In this document: in pieces, positions 21,701 through 31,618 of the stretch | Position numbering within the stretch: the first letter of the stretch is position 1 | Layout of the letters: every line of letters begins with the position of its first letter | NCBI RefSeq assembly: GCF_030265065.1 | Contig: NC_080414.1 | Span: 17,029,501 to 17,093,500, forward strand | DNA: 64,000 nt | Direction: 5' to 3' | DNA from: Corythoichthys intestinalis | Taxonomy: Eukaryota > Chordata > Actinopteri > Syngnathiformes > Syngnathidae | Translations under genes and position numbers: made by a program | The notes under the pieces: generated by a model | The model's database searches: none | What the model was told of the DNA's origin: nothing | Seen by the model: the letters and a program-made list of their open reading frames with translations, nothing else

Positions 21701-23607
21701 CACGGCTATTGGAATTCCCCCAGTCCTGTAAATGGGTCAGTTGACAGAAGGACTGTAATTGTTGTGGTAATGTAGTACTTACGAGGGTCAAATAAAAAGG
21801 AAAAAGGAGGACTACGATGGCGGTCTGAAACCCGCGGCTCTCGGGCCGCATGCGGCTCTTTAGCGCTGCCATTTTTTTTTTTTTTTTAATGGAAAAAGAT
21901 GGGGGAGGGAAATATATTTTTTGTTTTAATAGGATTTCTAGGAGGACAAACATGACACAAACATTCTTTCAATTCATTAATATTGTAATGAAGTTAAACT
22001 TGTGGTGGCATCGTACAACAGAGTAGTCACGTGGTGCTCTATAGGATCCACTGCAGGGAAAATAAACATTTAATCATGAAGGCTAATTATGTATTTCTAG
22101 CCAACTTAGTCATTTTTATAGTAGGCTAATATAGCTAGTATTGATAATTATAAGGCTTGTACAAGGCTTTGAATTTTTTGCTGCTCCAGACATACTGTAT
22201 CAGTTTTGTTTTGTTTTTTTTTTTTTGGGGGGGGGGGGGGGTCAAATATGGCTCTTTCAACAGTTTGGGTTGCCAACCCTGAGTCAGTACGAGATGTAAG
22301 TCGTACTATTGCTACGAGAAAAAAAGTCGCATTATTACATAGGGTAACGTAGCTGTAATCAGCTACGCATTTTATATACATGTACCGTAGCTGAGAGCTA
22401 TAACATTAGCCTAGCTAATGAAATATTTTAAATATATGTTCTTCTTGGGGGGAAAAAATAATGAAGAAAAAAAAAAATTCGCCGTGGCACGACATGGTGA
22501 GGCTGTCCGACTCCGATGCAGCCCACGACCACAGTTTCAAAAAATCCTATGGGAAACACTGAATAGTAACTTGCTCTATAAAAGTGTCCACTTTAGTGAA
22601 CACTGTCCCTGAAAAGGTTCATTTGAATTTCAATTCATTTACATTTGTAAATAGTGTTTTTTTTTTCCATTGCGTATCTAAATTTGTGTATCTTTTAAAA
22701 ATTGTTTTAATTTGTGTATTCAACTTTTATTATCATTTTGCAGTATGTGTTTATTTGGTGGCATTTATTCAATTAATTGTAGGCCTTAATATTTTATATA
22801 AAAAAGATTAGTTAATATAAATAAATATTAGTTGAATTAATGGCTCAGTTGACAACATTCATTCATATATTGAACGGATTTTGCGTTGTTATTTTCAATT
22901 ATTACTTATTCAAATAAATGACATTTGCATGCTGGGAAAAATTACTTTTTTATCATTTTTATTTAATGACATTTTAAGTATACTGTTTGAATTTAATTTA
23001 ATTGTGTATACTGTATATGTGAATTGATTCTAATTGATGATGCATTATTAGTTTTGTAGTCTTTTTATGCTTTATAAATCTAAAGAAACGCTCACAATGT
23101 ATCCCAATTAATTTTGGGATATTTTTTTTCACCGTATTACTACTTTGACTGAACTTTCCATTGTTTTCGGGCTGCCAAAAACATGGTACAGTACTTATTT
23201 TTTTTCCCGGAAGTGAAATGGCACCTGTTGATGCACCTGCGCTAAGCCTCATCCTAAAATGGCGTATTTCTGTCCTGACACTTTATGAGTCTTGGCGCAA
23301 TTTTGACAAGGCTCAAAGTTTAACACGACATGAACATCTTTTGCAGCAACTATTTGCACCATGTTTATGCGTTTGGAGCACACATACCTCTCTTATTTCT
23401 CGTGCCGTGCTTCTTGGCTAGCAGGACTTCCTGTTCTATCCTTTTCTCCAGGTAGTCCTGCTTCTTGGTCAACATGTCCTCGGTTTCCCGGAGCTTGTGG
23501 ATGGCCTCCTGGGGAGAAGGTCCCCCTTTGGATCGGTGCTTGGACTTGCCACCCGAGGACGAGCTGGAGCTCGAACTCCCCTTGAAAAATTTCGAGATTT
23601 TACTCAT
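13128..23607 (-). CDS. chmp4c: Charged multivesicular body protein 4C (ESCRT-III)
   Basis: Five coding exons, all phases consistent: 23388-23607, 18666-18843, 18480-18588, 18281-18416 and 13128-13189 (stop TAA at 13128-13130), giving 234 residues; human CHMP4C has 233. CHMP4 (Snf7) polymerises on membranes for multivesicular-body formation, and CHMP4C also controls cytokinetic abscission. Residues 1-9 (MSKISKFFK), ENSHTNTEVV and MDLNKIDELM are closer to CHMP4C than to CHMP4B. The basic first helices are followed by the acidic DELLAELEELEKEDMDENL helix. The C-terminal DDMRMLASWGI matches the ALIX Bro1-binding helix. Residues 11-18 form an uninterrupted serine run after FFKG, longer than in human. 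Introns 1 (4.5 kb) and 4 (5.1 kb) are swollen by transposons. The gene is divergent from zfand1 and probably shares its promoter. Confidence 0.95.
13321..13676. mobile_element. hAT-type MITE, AGGGTTGGGCATCG family
   Basis: 356 bp in chmp4c intron 4 with inverted ends TAGGGTTGGGCATCG and CGATGCCCAACCCTA. Internal ACGATTCCGG-type words repeat. No coding capacity; the target duplication is unclear. Confidence 0.7.
13680..13916. repeat. Partial MITE and dispersed-repeat fragment
   Basis: Starts AGAGGTGTGACAATGTATCG, a terminal word of a common fish hAT-type MITE without a matching far end. It then runs into GCCATTGACGGCACTAGACATC and its inverted partner (13835-13900) of the dispersed GACGTC-type family. 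Confidence 0.5.
14569..15254. mobile_element. Solo LTR of an LTR retrotransposon
   Basis: A 686-bp segment starts TGTGACGGCCCCTGG and ends GGCACGTAACA, giving the TG...CA ends of an LTR. It is flanked by perfect 5-bp direct repeats, TTCAG, at 14564-14568 and 15255-15259. There is no internal coding region and no second LTR, so it is a solo LTR left by recombination. The family is probably Gypsy/Ty3-like, judged only by the 5-bp duplication and terminal style. The intact duplication suggests moderate age. It lies in chmp4c intron 4. Confidence 0.72.
15260..16484. other. chmp4c intron 4 sequence
   Basis: No exon seen. 15645-15705 is an (AT)n microsatellite interrupted by GTACAGTAC. 16290-16367 ends in ATATGTAGAGGTACCACCG, the inverted end of a common GTGGTACCTCTAC MITE that also appears at 53693. 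The rest is unclassified. Confidence 0.4.
16485..17342. mobile_element. hAT-like MITE, CAGTGTTSTTAAT ends
   Basis: 858 bp with inverted ends CAGTGTTCTTAAT and ATTAACAACACTG. The outer parts have alternating AGTTACT / GTAACGCCGTTA-type words. The core (about 16800-17090) resembles the core of the element at 33419-34269 (TTGTGAATCAACCG, then CTACTGCTTTAAGATG), although the ends differ. Non-coding. Confidence 0.65.
17410..18216. mobile_element. MITE with CYGTAATTKTCG ends
   Basis: The ends are CTGTAATTTTCGGACTATAA at the left, and the complement of CCGTAATTGTCGCACTATAA at the right. GCGGCTTATA words occur near both ends. It is non-coding and is interrupted by a second element at 17512-18060. 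It lies in chmp4c intron 4. Confidence 0.65.
17512..18060. mobile_element. Nested MITE with 8-bp target duplication
   Basis: 549 bp with ends AGTAAAACTTTATTTGACAG and CTGTCAAATAAAGTGTTACC (inverted). It is flanked by perfect 8-bp direct repeats GGTTAATA (17504-17511, 18061-18068), the hAT hallmark. It sits inside the MITE at 17410-18216 and is therefore younger. Confidence 0.78.
19351..19949. mobile_element. Non-autonomous ISL2EU-like MITE
   Basis: 599 bp with ends CCGTATTGGCCCGAATATAA and its inverse, flanked by TA at both sides. Its interior (AGATCTGTCATGACAGAACA, GATATCTGGCGCCATCTAAT) matches, in reverse orientation, the right part of the element at 9217-10795. This makes it a deletion derivative of the same family, lacking both genes. 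Confidence 0.8.
20119..20526. mobile_element. hAT-type MITE, AGGTGCACGATT family
   Basis: About 408 bp with inverted ends AGAGGTGCACGATTATCGG and GATATCGTGCACCCCTA, with ATATTTTT-like flanks on both sides. It is nested in the element at 19065-20657 and is non-coding. Confidence 0.65.
20793..22561. mobile_element. hAT-type element, CAGTGTTTCCCA ends
   Basis: About 1.77 kb between CAGTGTTTCCCACA and the inverse TATGGGAAACACTG. No clean 8-bp flanking repeat is seen (left AAAAATAG, right AATAGTAA). It contains two hairpins near the left end (20811-20843, 20922-20957) and a GC-rich hAT-type insertion at about 21822-22281. A 162-codon minus-strand frame (21465-21953) matches nothing I know, so I do not call it a gene. 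It lies in chmp4c intron 1. Confidence 0.5.
21822..22281. mobile_element. Nested hAT-type MITE, GC-rich ends
   Basis: Begins near AAACCCGCGGCTCTCGGGCC and ends near GTTTGGGTTGCCAACCCTG, terminal words of a widespread fish hAT (Charlie-like) MITE. It contains a T run followed directly by a run of about 15 G (about 22207-22241). Confidence 0.5.
22562..23387. other. chmp4c intron 1, AT-rich
   Basis: No exon, RNA gene or complete element seen up to the chmp4c exon 1 donor at 23387. Mostly AT-rich. Confidence 0.4.
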
Positions 23608-24230
23608 TTTTGCCTGCCTTAGAGTCCCTGCTACAATAAATCAGAAGCAGCGTTTGGTGGAAGTATGCGGACACACGATGGTTGTTATTATTGTCAAGTG
23701 TTTCCAGGGTGTGTGAGTGAGGTCGAGCTGTTTTTCCAGCTCGACTAGGTTACGTGGCTGCCAATTCACCTTTTGCCACACCTATCCGCATGCTGATTTA
23801 GTTTCACCTATCACCTGCGTGACGTCACCGCAATGCAAAATACGCTCGGCAAAAACAAACGAACTTTTCAAACAAATAATTATTTTTAAATTAAAGCTTA
23901 CATGGCTATCACGGGACAACACATTATTGTATTTTTGTAAAAATTCACCTCCCAAATAATTAAATTCACGAAATTCCCGCCATCGAATTTCACTTCCGGG
24001 GTTAAATCTGTACTTCTAATTTATTGAACGATATGTGGCAGTGCGCGTCAAAACTTTCGAGGTAGTAATATCATATTACGACTCAACGTAAATTTTATGA
24101 TTTGAATTCCACTTTTAAAATTATTTAATTTTAAGGGAAACCGTCACAGTCTCACACTGCGAGTATTAAACCCAGTTTCACTTCCGGGGTCAACTTCATG
24201 TTGACGTTTGGTGAAGCTTGTGCTAAGCTA
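23608..24230. promoter_or_regulatory. Shared chmp4c-zfand1 divergent promoter region
   Basis: Only 623 bp separate the two start codons, which point away from each other. The gap holds two identical 15-mers, TTTCACTTCCGGGGT, at 23988-24002 and 24176-24190, each with a consensus ETS-family site (CTTCCGG). No TATA box stands near either gene. ETS-driven, TATA-less divergent promoters are common for vertebrate housekeeping pairs. Both sites lie nearer to zfand1. Confidence 0.6.
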
Positions 24231-25835
24231 ATGGCTGAATTAGACATCGGAAAGCACTGTCAAATCCATTCTTGTCACCAAAAAGGTCTGCATTGTCGTT
24301 GTTCTAATGCAGAAAAAAACTAATAATTAATATCGATGGGTGAAGTTAAACATTATTCATGTATAAACGTAAAGTACATGTAAAATTAGCATCGTAGCGT
24401 TAACGCTAACATGAATCTGCAGTCATTGGGTGTACAGTACACAGTACATACTATGAAATTGGATATTTAAATGCTAAAGTTGTCAAATTATATCTGTTTT
24501 ATCGCGTAAATGTTAAACTTTGTTTTCAATTTTAAAATGTAGTAAATGTTCCTTTATTTAGATTTCCTTCCATTTGTTTGCGATTTCTGCAATGGAGTCT
24601 ACTGGTACCAAATTTTCTTACTTTACGAATTGCCATTATCAACTGTGCTTTATGTCTAAGTAATTCAAATACTGCGTCTTGTAACCAAATTCAATTTTTC
24701 CAGCCTTGAACACAGAAGCAGAGAGGCTCACTCGTGTTCACAGGTGTGTAAGCAGTTCTTTATGGATTAACAGGTGAAGAAAATGTCATACTTTTTTTGG
24801 TGCTAAAAATTCTTGGGATTCCATCGCAGGAGCCTGTGACAAAAGCTCCACAACCCGTAGGCAGCAGCACAAGCCATCCTTGCTCCTTCGAAGACTGCAA
24901 GGGAAAAGAACTTCTGCCGGTCATCTGTCCACAGTGTGACAAACACTTCTGTTTAGCGTATGTTTACGCTCTTTCACCCGATTTCTAGTCCTTATGTTCA
25001 AGTTAGTGTTTTAATACAACTCTGTTTCTTTTTTCGCAGCCACCGCCATCAAGATGATCACAAGTGTGAGAAGCTGGAGGTCCAAAAACCACGCATGGCA
25101 GCTACCAAGGAGCTTGTGCAAAGGATTGTTGGTCAGTAAACTCTTGAAAGAACAGAAGTTCAATTTTTGCCCACATGGAAGCAGTATTGTACAAGTTGTT
25201 TGTGATACACAAAACAACTCTTATGGAGAACTACTTTTCCACTCTTCTCAATTCAGAGTCAAAAGATGGATCTAAAAGCAAAGGACGTAAAGGAGCGAAG
25301 AACAGCGCCACGGCAGCAAAAGTAGCTCTCATGAAACTGAAGCTACATGCTGCAGGCGACAAAAGTTTACCACAGGTTTTCATAGCTTATTTTGAACTCG
25401 CTGTTAAATAGTTTACTTATCATATTCCTTTTGTAGACAGAGAGAACCTACTTTCAAGTATATCTGCCTAAAGGGTGTCAGGTGACCAGTCAGCCCATGT
25501 TCTTCTGCTCTAAATGGAGTGTGGGGAAGGTGGTGGATTATGCAGCTTCGCTTGCTTCACTCAAGAATAACAACAATGTGCTTGCAGCTAAGGTATGAAA
25601 AGTAATGTTCCCTTTTAGACATTCAGTCAAGGGTGTCCTTTTTTTTTCCCTTTTACAGAAGTTGCGCCTCTGCCATCCCGAAACGGGCAAGTCGTTGCGT
25701 ATGGAGGAGAGTTTGCACACACTGCTTACCAGTCCGGAAGACCCCCTTCACAATGGGGGCAACGTGATCCTGGAGTACCTGGATAATGATAGCATGGGTG
25801 TGGATGATGTAACAAACTATATTGCACTCAGATGA
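24231..25835 (+). CDS. zfand1: AN1-type zinc finger protein 1
   Basis: Eight coding exons, all phases consistent: 24231-24285, 24562-24604, 24704-24743, 24830-24957, 25040-25131, 25257-25375, 25437-25592 and 25659-25835 (stop TGA at 25833-25835), giving 269 residues; human has 268. ZFAND1 recruits p97/VCP and the proteasome to stress granules for their clearance. AN1 finger 1 uses C10, C15, C25, C28, C33, H36, H42 and C44. AN1 finger 2 uses C64, C69, C79, C82, C87, H90, H96 and C98. A basic linker (GRKGAKNSATAAKVALMKLK) leads to the C-terminal ubiquitin-like domain, about residues 160-255, ending NGGNVILEYL. Exons 2 and 3 are only 43 and 40 nt. AATAAA stands at 25847-25852. The gene is divergent from chmp4c. 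Part of its last exon is repeated downstream. Confidence 0.96.
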
Positions 25836-27400
25836 CTGAATAAGACAATAAAATGTAAGTATCACCTTGAGTATCTGCTCGTCTGTGTTTCACAGGTTCA
25901 TCACAAGGTGTAAATAAGAGATTAAATAATGATTTTGGTTTCCTTTACACTTGATGGCAATTTTGTTTTATATGTATGTATGTATTACATTAATGCCAAT
26001 ACACCCAACCAAAATGTTTCTTTTTTTTTAATTTTTTTATTTTTTTATACCTGATTACTCATGAATTAGTACTACAGGTAGGTCTTGAAATCCTTATATT
26101 TTAAATTGCACTGAATTATTTGAAATTAACAAGCATGTTTTTTTTTTTTATATTCTAGTTTTTTTGTTGTTTTTTTTGTGAGAATGTGTGTGAAATTTGC
26201 CCCAAAATTGTCATTGAATTGTTTAAACACTTATATTTCACTTTATCAAAACTGCTGGAAGTTTGGAACTAGCGCTGTAACCATTATTTAATTTAAAAAA
26301 TTCAACTAAATAAAAGATTCGAATTAAGTTTTTCTGCTTCAAGTATTTGTTTAATTCGAGTCGCATTGTAATCGTTTGTTTTGAAAGTGTTCGCATTTAG
26401 TTTTATTTATTTGGTTGGATACACTTCCCTCCAGTGGCAACAGTGCATATGAGATAACTCATCTCACATGGCTGAATCCAGCTGCTCACTGTTAAGACCA
26501 ACATAAGGTAGGTTTCTGTTTGAGCTAATGTTTTTTTTATGCATTCATAATTTAGTTTATAGGTATACCAGTATGTACCTTGATAATGACAGCATGGGTG
26601 TGGACGATGCAACAAACTATATTGCACTCAGATGACTGAATGACAATAAAATGTAAGTCTGTGTTTCACAGGTTCATCACGAGGGGTAAATAAGACAATA
26701 AATAAATAAATATTGATTTTGTTTTCCTTTACACTTCATGGCAATTTTGTTTTTCATGTATATATTACATTAAAAGCCAGTTCACCTAACCAAAATGTGT
26801 GTTTTCTTCATATAACTGATTGCTCTTTAATTAATACTACGGGGTCTTAAATGGTAGGTCTTAAAATCCTTATATTTTAAATTGCACTGAATTATTTGAA
26901 ATTAACAAGCTATTTTTCTAGGAGGTTTTTTTGTGAGATTGTGTGTGAAATTTGCCACTAAACTGGCATTGAATTGTTTAAACACTTATATTTCACTTAT
27001 CAAACCTGCTGGAAGTTTGAAACTAGTGCTGCAACAATTAACTCAGGTAATTCAATTAGAAAAAAAGCTTCAAATCAAATTTTGCTTCTTCGAGTATTCG
27101 TTTAATTAGAGTTGCGTTGTATTTTGCTGCTTCGAGTATTTGTTTAATTAGAGTTGCATTGTAATGCTTAGTTTTGAAAGTGTTCGCGTTTAGTTTTATT
27201 GAGTTGGGTGGATCCACTGCCCTCTGGTGGCAACAGTGAATATGACATAACAATAGACTTCATAACCTAGGTAATGAAGTCTGTGACATAACTCATCTAA
27301 CATGGCTGAATTCAGCTGCTCCTTGTTAAGACCAACATGTTTTGTTTGAGCTCATATTTTTTTAATGCATTCGCAATTATTTTTTATAAGTATATTTAGC
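25775..27400 (+). repeat. Tandem duplication of the zfand1 3' end and flank
   Basis: The zfand1 last-exon end and downstream DNA (about 25775-26565) are repeated next to it (about 26566-27400). The second copy retains codons for DNDSMGVDDATNYIALR and a stop, then AATAAA, then the GGCAATTTTGTTT and TTATATTTTAAATTGCACTG words, in the same order as the first. Both copies end inside a TAGTGCTGCAA-type hAT-like element, truncated in copy 1 (from 26270) and complete in copy 2. The duplication therefore happened after that insertion. Confidence 0.8.
26589..26635 (+). pseudogene. Duplicated fragment of zfand1 last exon
   Basis: Encodes the terminal residues of zfand1 again with few substitutions (V to A in VDDVTNYIALR) and the same stop. 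It has no splice acceptor of its own in a useful position. It lies past the zfand1 polyadenylation signal, so it is not expected to be translated. Confidence 0.7.
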
Positions 27401-27802
27401 CATTTTTCTGGGAATATTTGATTCTTAAGAGATTTGTTGAGAGCATTGTAAAAAATTGTTTAAAAAAAAAATGCATTTTAGAGCATTTAAGATAGCAGAC
27501 TTTTGCTATGCAGTTAGCCAATTGTTCTTTTGCTGTAGTTGGCTCCTCATTCTTTTGTTTTATACAATTTGAGGATAAGCACAGGTTATTTTAATTTATT
27601 ATTAAATGAAAGTGCAATTCTGCAAAGTTTGAAGAAACACTCTGGAATTTTATTTTGTATTCGCATTCATCAAGCCTTTGTTTTACATCCCTAAAATTTA
27701 TTCTACAATGCATTAAAGGTTCCTAATCCGATTACCCGATTATTCAAACTAACTAGATGATCGATTAATTGACTACTAAAATAATCGATAGCTGCAGCCC
27801 TA
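27024..27802. mobile_element. hAT-like element, TAGTGCTGCAA family, complete copy
   Basis: 779 bp with left end TAGTGCTGCAACAATTAACT and right end AATCGATAGCTGCAGCCCTA. Flanks TTTGAAAC and TTTGGAAC match at 7 of 8 bases. The first duplicate upstream has TTTGGAAC before its truncated copy, supporting the original target site. Internal duplication of a TTTTGCT[T/G]CTTCGAGTATT word at 27080-27130. Non-coding. Confidence 0.75.
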
Positions 27803-28300
27803 TTTGGAACCCGGGATTATTGTTTCGTATATTACATTTGTAATGATTTCTAAAAATACAAATATGTTGTCTGTTTAGTTATACATACTTTTTAAAAATG
27901 GTAAATAATTTAATTGAAAAATTCTTTATATACACTTACTGTGTGTGTGTACAGTGATATATAAACTCTTGATTAAGAAATAATTCCAAATGAAGGTTTA
28001 TATTATTTAGATATTTTTAAATTACACATAAAACTTTTTTTTTTTAATTGTTTGTAAATAAAAAATATATATATCTTGTCCCGCACTGGGCAAATTTGCA
28101 TCGTTTCACTATCAAATGTGGCTGGATACATAAATTTAAAAAGAAAAAGAAAAAAAGGGAATCAGACACCTAATAAGTACCATTTTCTCAAGCATGTTAA
28201 CTTATTAAACATTTACACATTTTATTCCGCGTTATCATTAAAATATAGTGTCAAATGTCAAGCGTCCTTCAAAAAATAAGGACACTGAACAATAAACAAC
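27803..28300. other. Intergenic DNA between zfand1 and maf1
   Basis: AT-rich, with no gene or complete repeat recognised. Confidence 0.4.
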
Positions 28301-28309
28301 GGAAAACAT

Positions 28310-28475
28310 TTCTAACCAATCGTGACAGTTCTTATATGACTGACATGTGCTCTGGCCCAATCACGAGACGCTTCTCTCGGAAAATCCTGACCAACCGCCA
28401 GCGCTTTTGTTTAGTTGACACATTTCCCAGCCAGTCACAACACAAGCAACGTCGACTGCATTATATATAAATGAA
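28310..28475 (+). promoter_or_regulatory. maf1: Probable maf1 promoter: CCAAT array plus TATA box
   Basis: CCAAT boxes stand at 28316-28320 and 28357-28361, with near-matches CCAAC at 28391-28395 and CCAGT at 28431-28435. The spacing is 41, 34 and 40 nt, about the 3-4 helical turns seen in NF-Y arrays. A TATATATAAA box follows at about 28463-28471, so transcription should start near 28495. The next donor downstream (GTAAGT at 29042) is followed by the maf1 start exon. Confidence 0.6.
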
Positions 28476-28494
28476 AAGGAGGCTTGTACTCACC

Positions 28495-29041
28495 AAGACA
28501 GTCGTTTGTGTATGTAACGGAGCTACATTACGGATTTTGTTGATTTTTTCCAACTAATTTGGACGCATTTTAAGGTTTTTCCGTCGCCTGCTATTTTACC
28601 GTCCCTTCGATCGGTCGCTTGGACAACGGCGACTTGATCTCCAGCGAAAAAGGAGCTTTTCTTTTGTTTTTTAGTGCAATTAGGTCGAAAGGGATGCTGC
28701 TGCAGACGGACCCCGACGTGCGTAAACAGTCACTCGATGTAATCTCTTCGCATTTAATCGGAAAGAGTAGTTTTTCTATAAACCAAAATTGGCTCAGAGT
28801 GACGCATTCTCGACCGAGTGCTTGTCAAAAATGCTTAAACGCGCATTAAGTGGTCGATTGTAACGCAGAAAAAAGGAAGGACGACTGAACATCACAACAA
28901 TAATAAAAGAGCTTAGAGCGAACATTTGCTCGGAGGTGACCGGAGCGACAACAAAAAGAGCCCGGGAAGACTCGACGGCGAGCCGAGTGACTTTTTTTTG
29001 GGGACGATTGATCGTCTTTGGCGTCGAGGAATATCGATTTG
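28495..29041 (+). other. maf1: maf1 5' untranslated exon 1 (predicted)
   Basis: From the inferred start below the TATA box to a consensus donor (TTTG/GTAAGT, 29041/29042). The next acceptor (TTTCCCAG, 29434) opens the exon with the maf1 start codon. The 5' limit is estimated. Several short upstream frames exist, as is usual in long leaders. Confidence 0.5.
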
Positions 29042-29440
29042 GTAAGTGATTTTGAAGCAGGAAGACTATCGGCAAGAGGAAGAGAGTGGGGGAGGGGCTG
29101 GCAGAAAATGGCGGTTGTTGTCAAACATGTCCTCAAGATGGCGGTGCACTCACTCTTCCGTCTACTACATGTAAACAAGTTGTGTTACGCCCACTTTTTC
29201 GAGAAAAACACTGAATTTTCTTGTTTTTCTTAGTCCTTTTTTATAAATTCGGCCAAGGAAGAGTGTCAAGACTTTATTTTTCAGGTTGTTAAATTGAACT
29301 GACCACTTTTTAGAATGTTGTAGTAGTTTTTTTTTTTTTTATGTGTACAGTAGACTGTATTTGTAGTACGTTCTATAGTTTGCCGGGTCAGCGTTTATAA
29401 AATGCATCCTTAAAATGTTTCTTTTTTTTCCCAGAAAGCG

Positions 29441-31584
29441 ATGAAGTTGCTGGAAAACTCGAGTTTTGAGGCGCTCAGCTCACGTTTGTGTGCTGAAACA
29501 GGAGAGTCTCGCATCCTTGGAAGGTTAGTTATTGAGTATTTTTCATAATTTTATATAGTATAAGTAAATTAGCATCATAGTGTCTCAGATAATGTAACAA
29601 TTCTTAGAGATGACGTGCTAATGGTTTTAGGGAAGAAAATGCTACTTTTTTCTCCAATAAACGTATAAGAAAATAAAATTTTTAGTTGCGAAATTCTTTC
29701 TCGTTATGTTTACATGGCCAGTGTTTCCCCAAGAAACTCGAAAAAAGAAAAAAGCATGAATAAGCGTCATTGACGATGATAGACGTCCAACCATGTGGCT
29801 GTTAAAAATGGAATAAAACCTGAGGATCACTAGTAGACGTCCAATCCATTTGAAGTGGGAGGCTGCCACTTCAATGAATTAGACGTCGATGGCGGTCAAT
29901 GCCAGCTGATTAGTTAAGTTGATGGGAATTTTAAAATTATGATTATTTATCTAATTTTATGTTTCTTAATTGCATCTTGCCGACTTTCATGTAACATAAA
30001 GCACTTTGAATTACCTGACGTCAAATTGTGCCATGCAAATAAATTTTCCCTAACTTTGCATATTATGCATTATTATAGGGCTGCAGCTATCGATTATTTT
30101 AGTAGTTGATTAATCTATTAATTTGTTCGAATAACCGAGTAATCGGATTAGGAAAATAAAAAATTTAAACACCTGAAAATTAATAAATTAGGATCAAGTA
30201 CAACTTGCTTAAATGTTATAAAATACTAGCGTTTTTTTATAATTCTATAAAAATCGTTCAAACACACATTCCCACAAAAAAAAAACACCCAAATAAACTA
30301 TATGACAAATGCATTAAAAAAAACATTGACTCAAACAAAAACTTACCTGATGTTGGTCTTAACAGGACACAGCTGGTTTCAGCTGTGTTAAATAAGTTAT
30401 ATTCACTGTTGCCAGTAGAGGGCAGTGTATCCACGCAAATCAAAAGAAGTAAATGCAAACACTTTTAAAACAAACAATAACAACGCCACTTTAATTAAAT
30501 GAATACTCGAATTACTCAAGTTAATCGATTAACCGTTGCAGCACTACATTATTATAAGCGGTTCATGAAAAATGAACGGGAAAAAAATGAAAAATACTGA
30601 AATTTAGTGTTATCAAAAGACAGTCTTGAAATGGACAAAAATACAATGCAATTCAGTGAAATCGCACTCCTGTATAAGATGTCGCTATTGAGCTTTCAAA
30701 CATATCACAAGACGCCGTTAAAATCATAAGCGGATTTTAAGGGGGGGCAGGCCCCCCTGGTGGCCGAGAAGTGTCATTGCATGTAATTGAATTTCCAATA
30801 TATATGTATATATATATATATATATTAGGGCTGTCAAACGATTAAAATTTTTAATCGAGTTAATTACAGCGTAAAAATTAATTAATTGTAATTAATCGCA
30901 ATTCAAACCATCTATAAAATATGCCATATTTTTCTGTAAATTATTGTTGGAATGGAAAGATAAGACACAAGATGGATATATACATTCAACATACGGTACA
31001 TAAGGACTATTTGTTTATTATAACAATAAATCAACAAGATGGCATTAACATTATTAACATTCTGTTAAAGCGATCCATGGATAGAAAGACTTACAAGTAC
31101 AAGTTAGAGAAATATTATATTATAATTTATATTAAAACTCCTCTTAATGTTAATAAAATTTGTAAAATTTTCAATCAAAAAATAAACTGGTAGCCCGCCA
31201 TTGTTGATGTCAATAATTACTTACTCAATGCTCATGGATGCCTATGAAATCAGTCACACCCAAGCGCCCGCAGAGTGCGGCAAAACTCCATAAAACACAA
31301 CAAGTGAGCGTTTCAATGTGTACTGTCATTTAAAACTCTCTGTGCGGGGCATCTGCGTTAATTGCGTCAAATATTTTAACGTGATTAATTTAAAAAATTA
31401 ATTAACGCCCGTTAACGCGATAATTTTGACAGCCCTAATATATATATGTGTGTATATATATATATAAGTTGTAAAGCAATAAACCTGCAACAAAAATGAA
31501 ATGAACAAAAAATATTTTTTATAATGGGTCGAAATAATTTTTCGAGCACCTCAGACAATCATTTTATTTGCATATAATTTAAAA

Positions 31585-31618
<34 letters not shown>

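Noticed and set aside
21465-21953. 162-codon minus-strand frame in chmp4c intron 1
   Set aside because: It crosses the boundary between two hAT-type elements, contains a poly-lysine stretch from an A run and matches no family I know.
24797-24988. Independent small zinc-finger gene
   Set aside because: It is exon 4 of zfand1 read through into its flanking introns; the splice sites at 24829 and 24958 and the phases place it in that gene.
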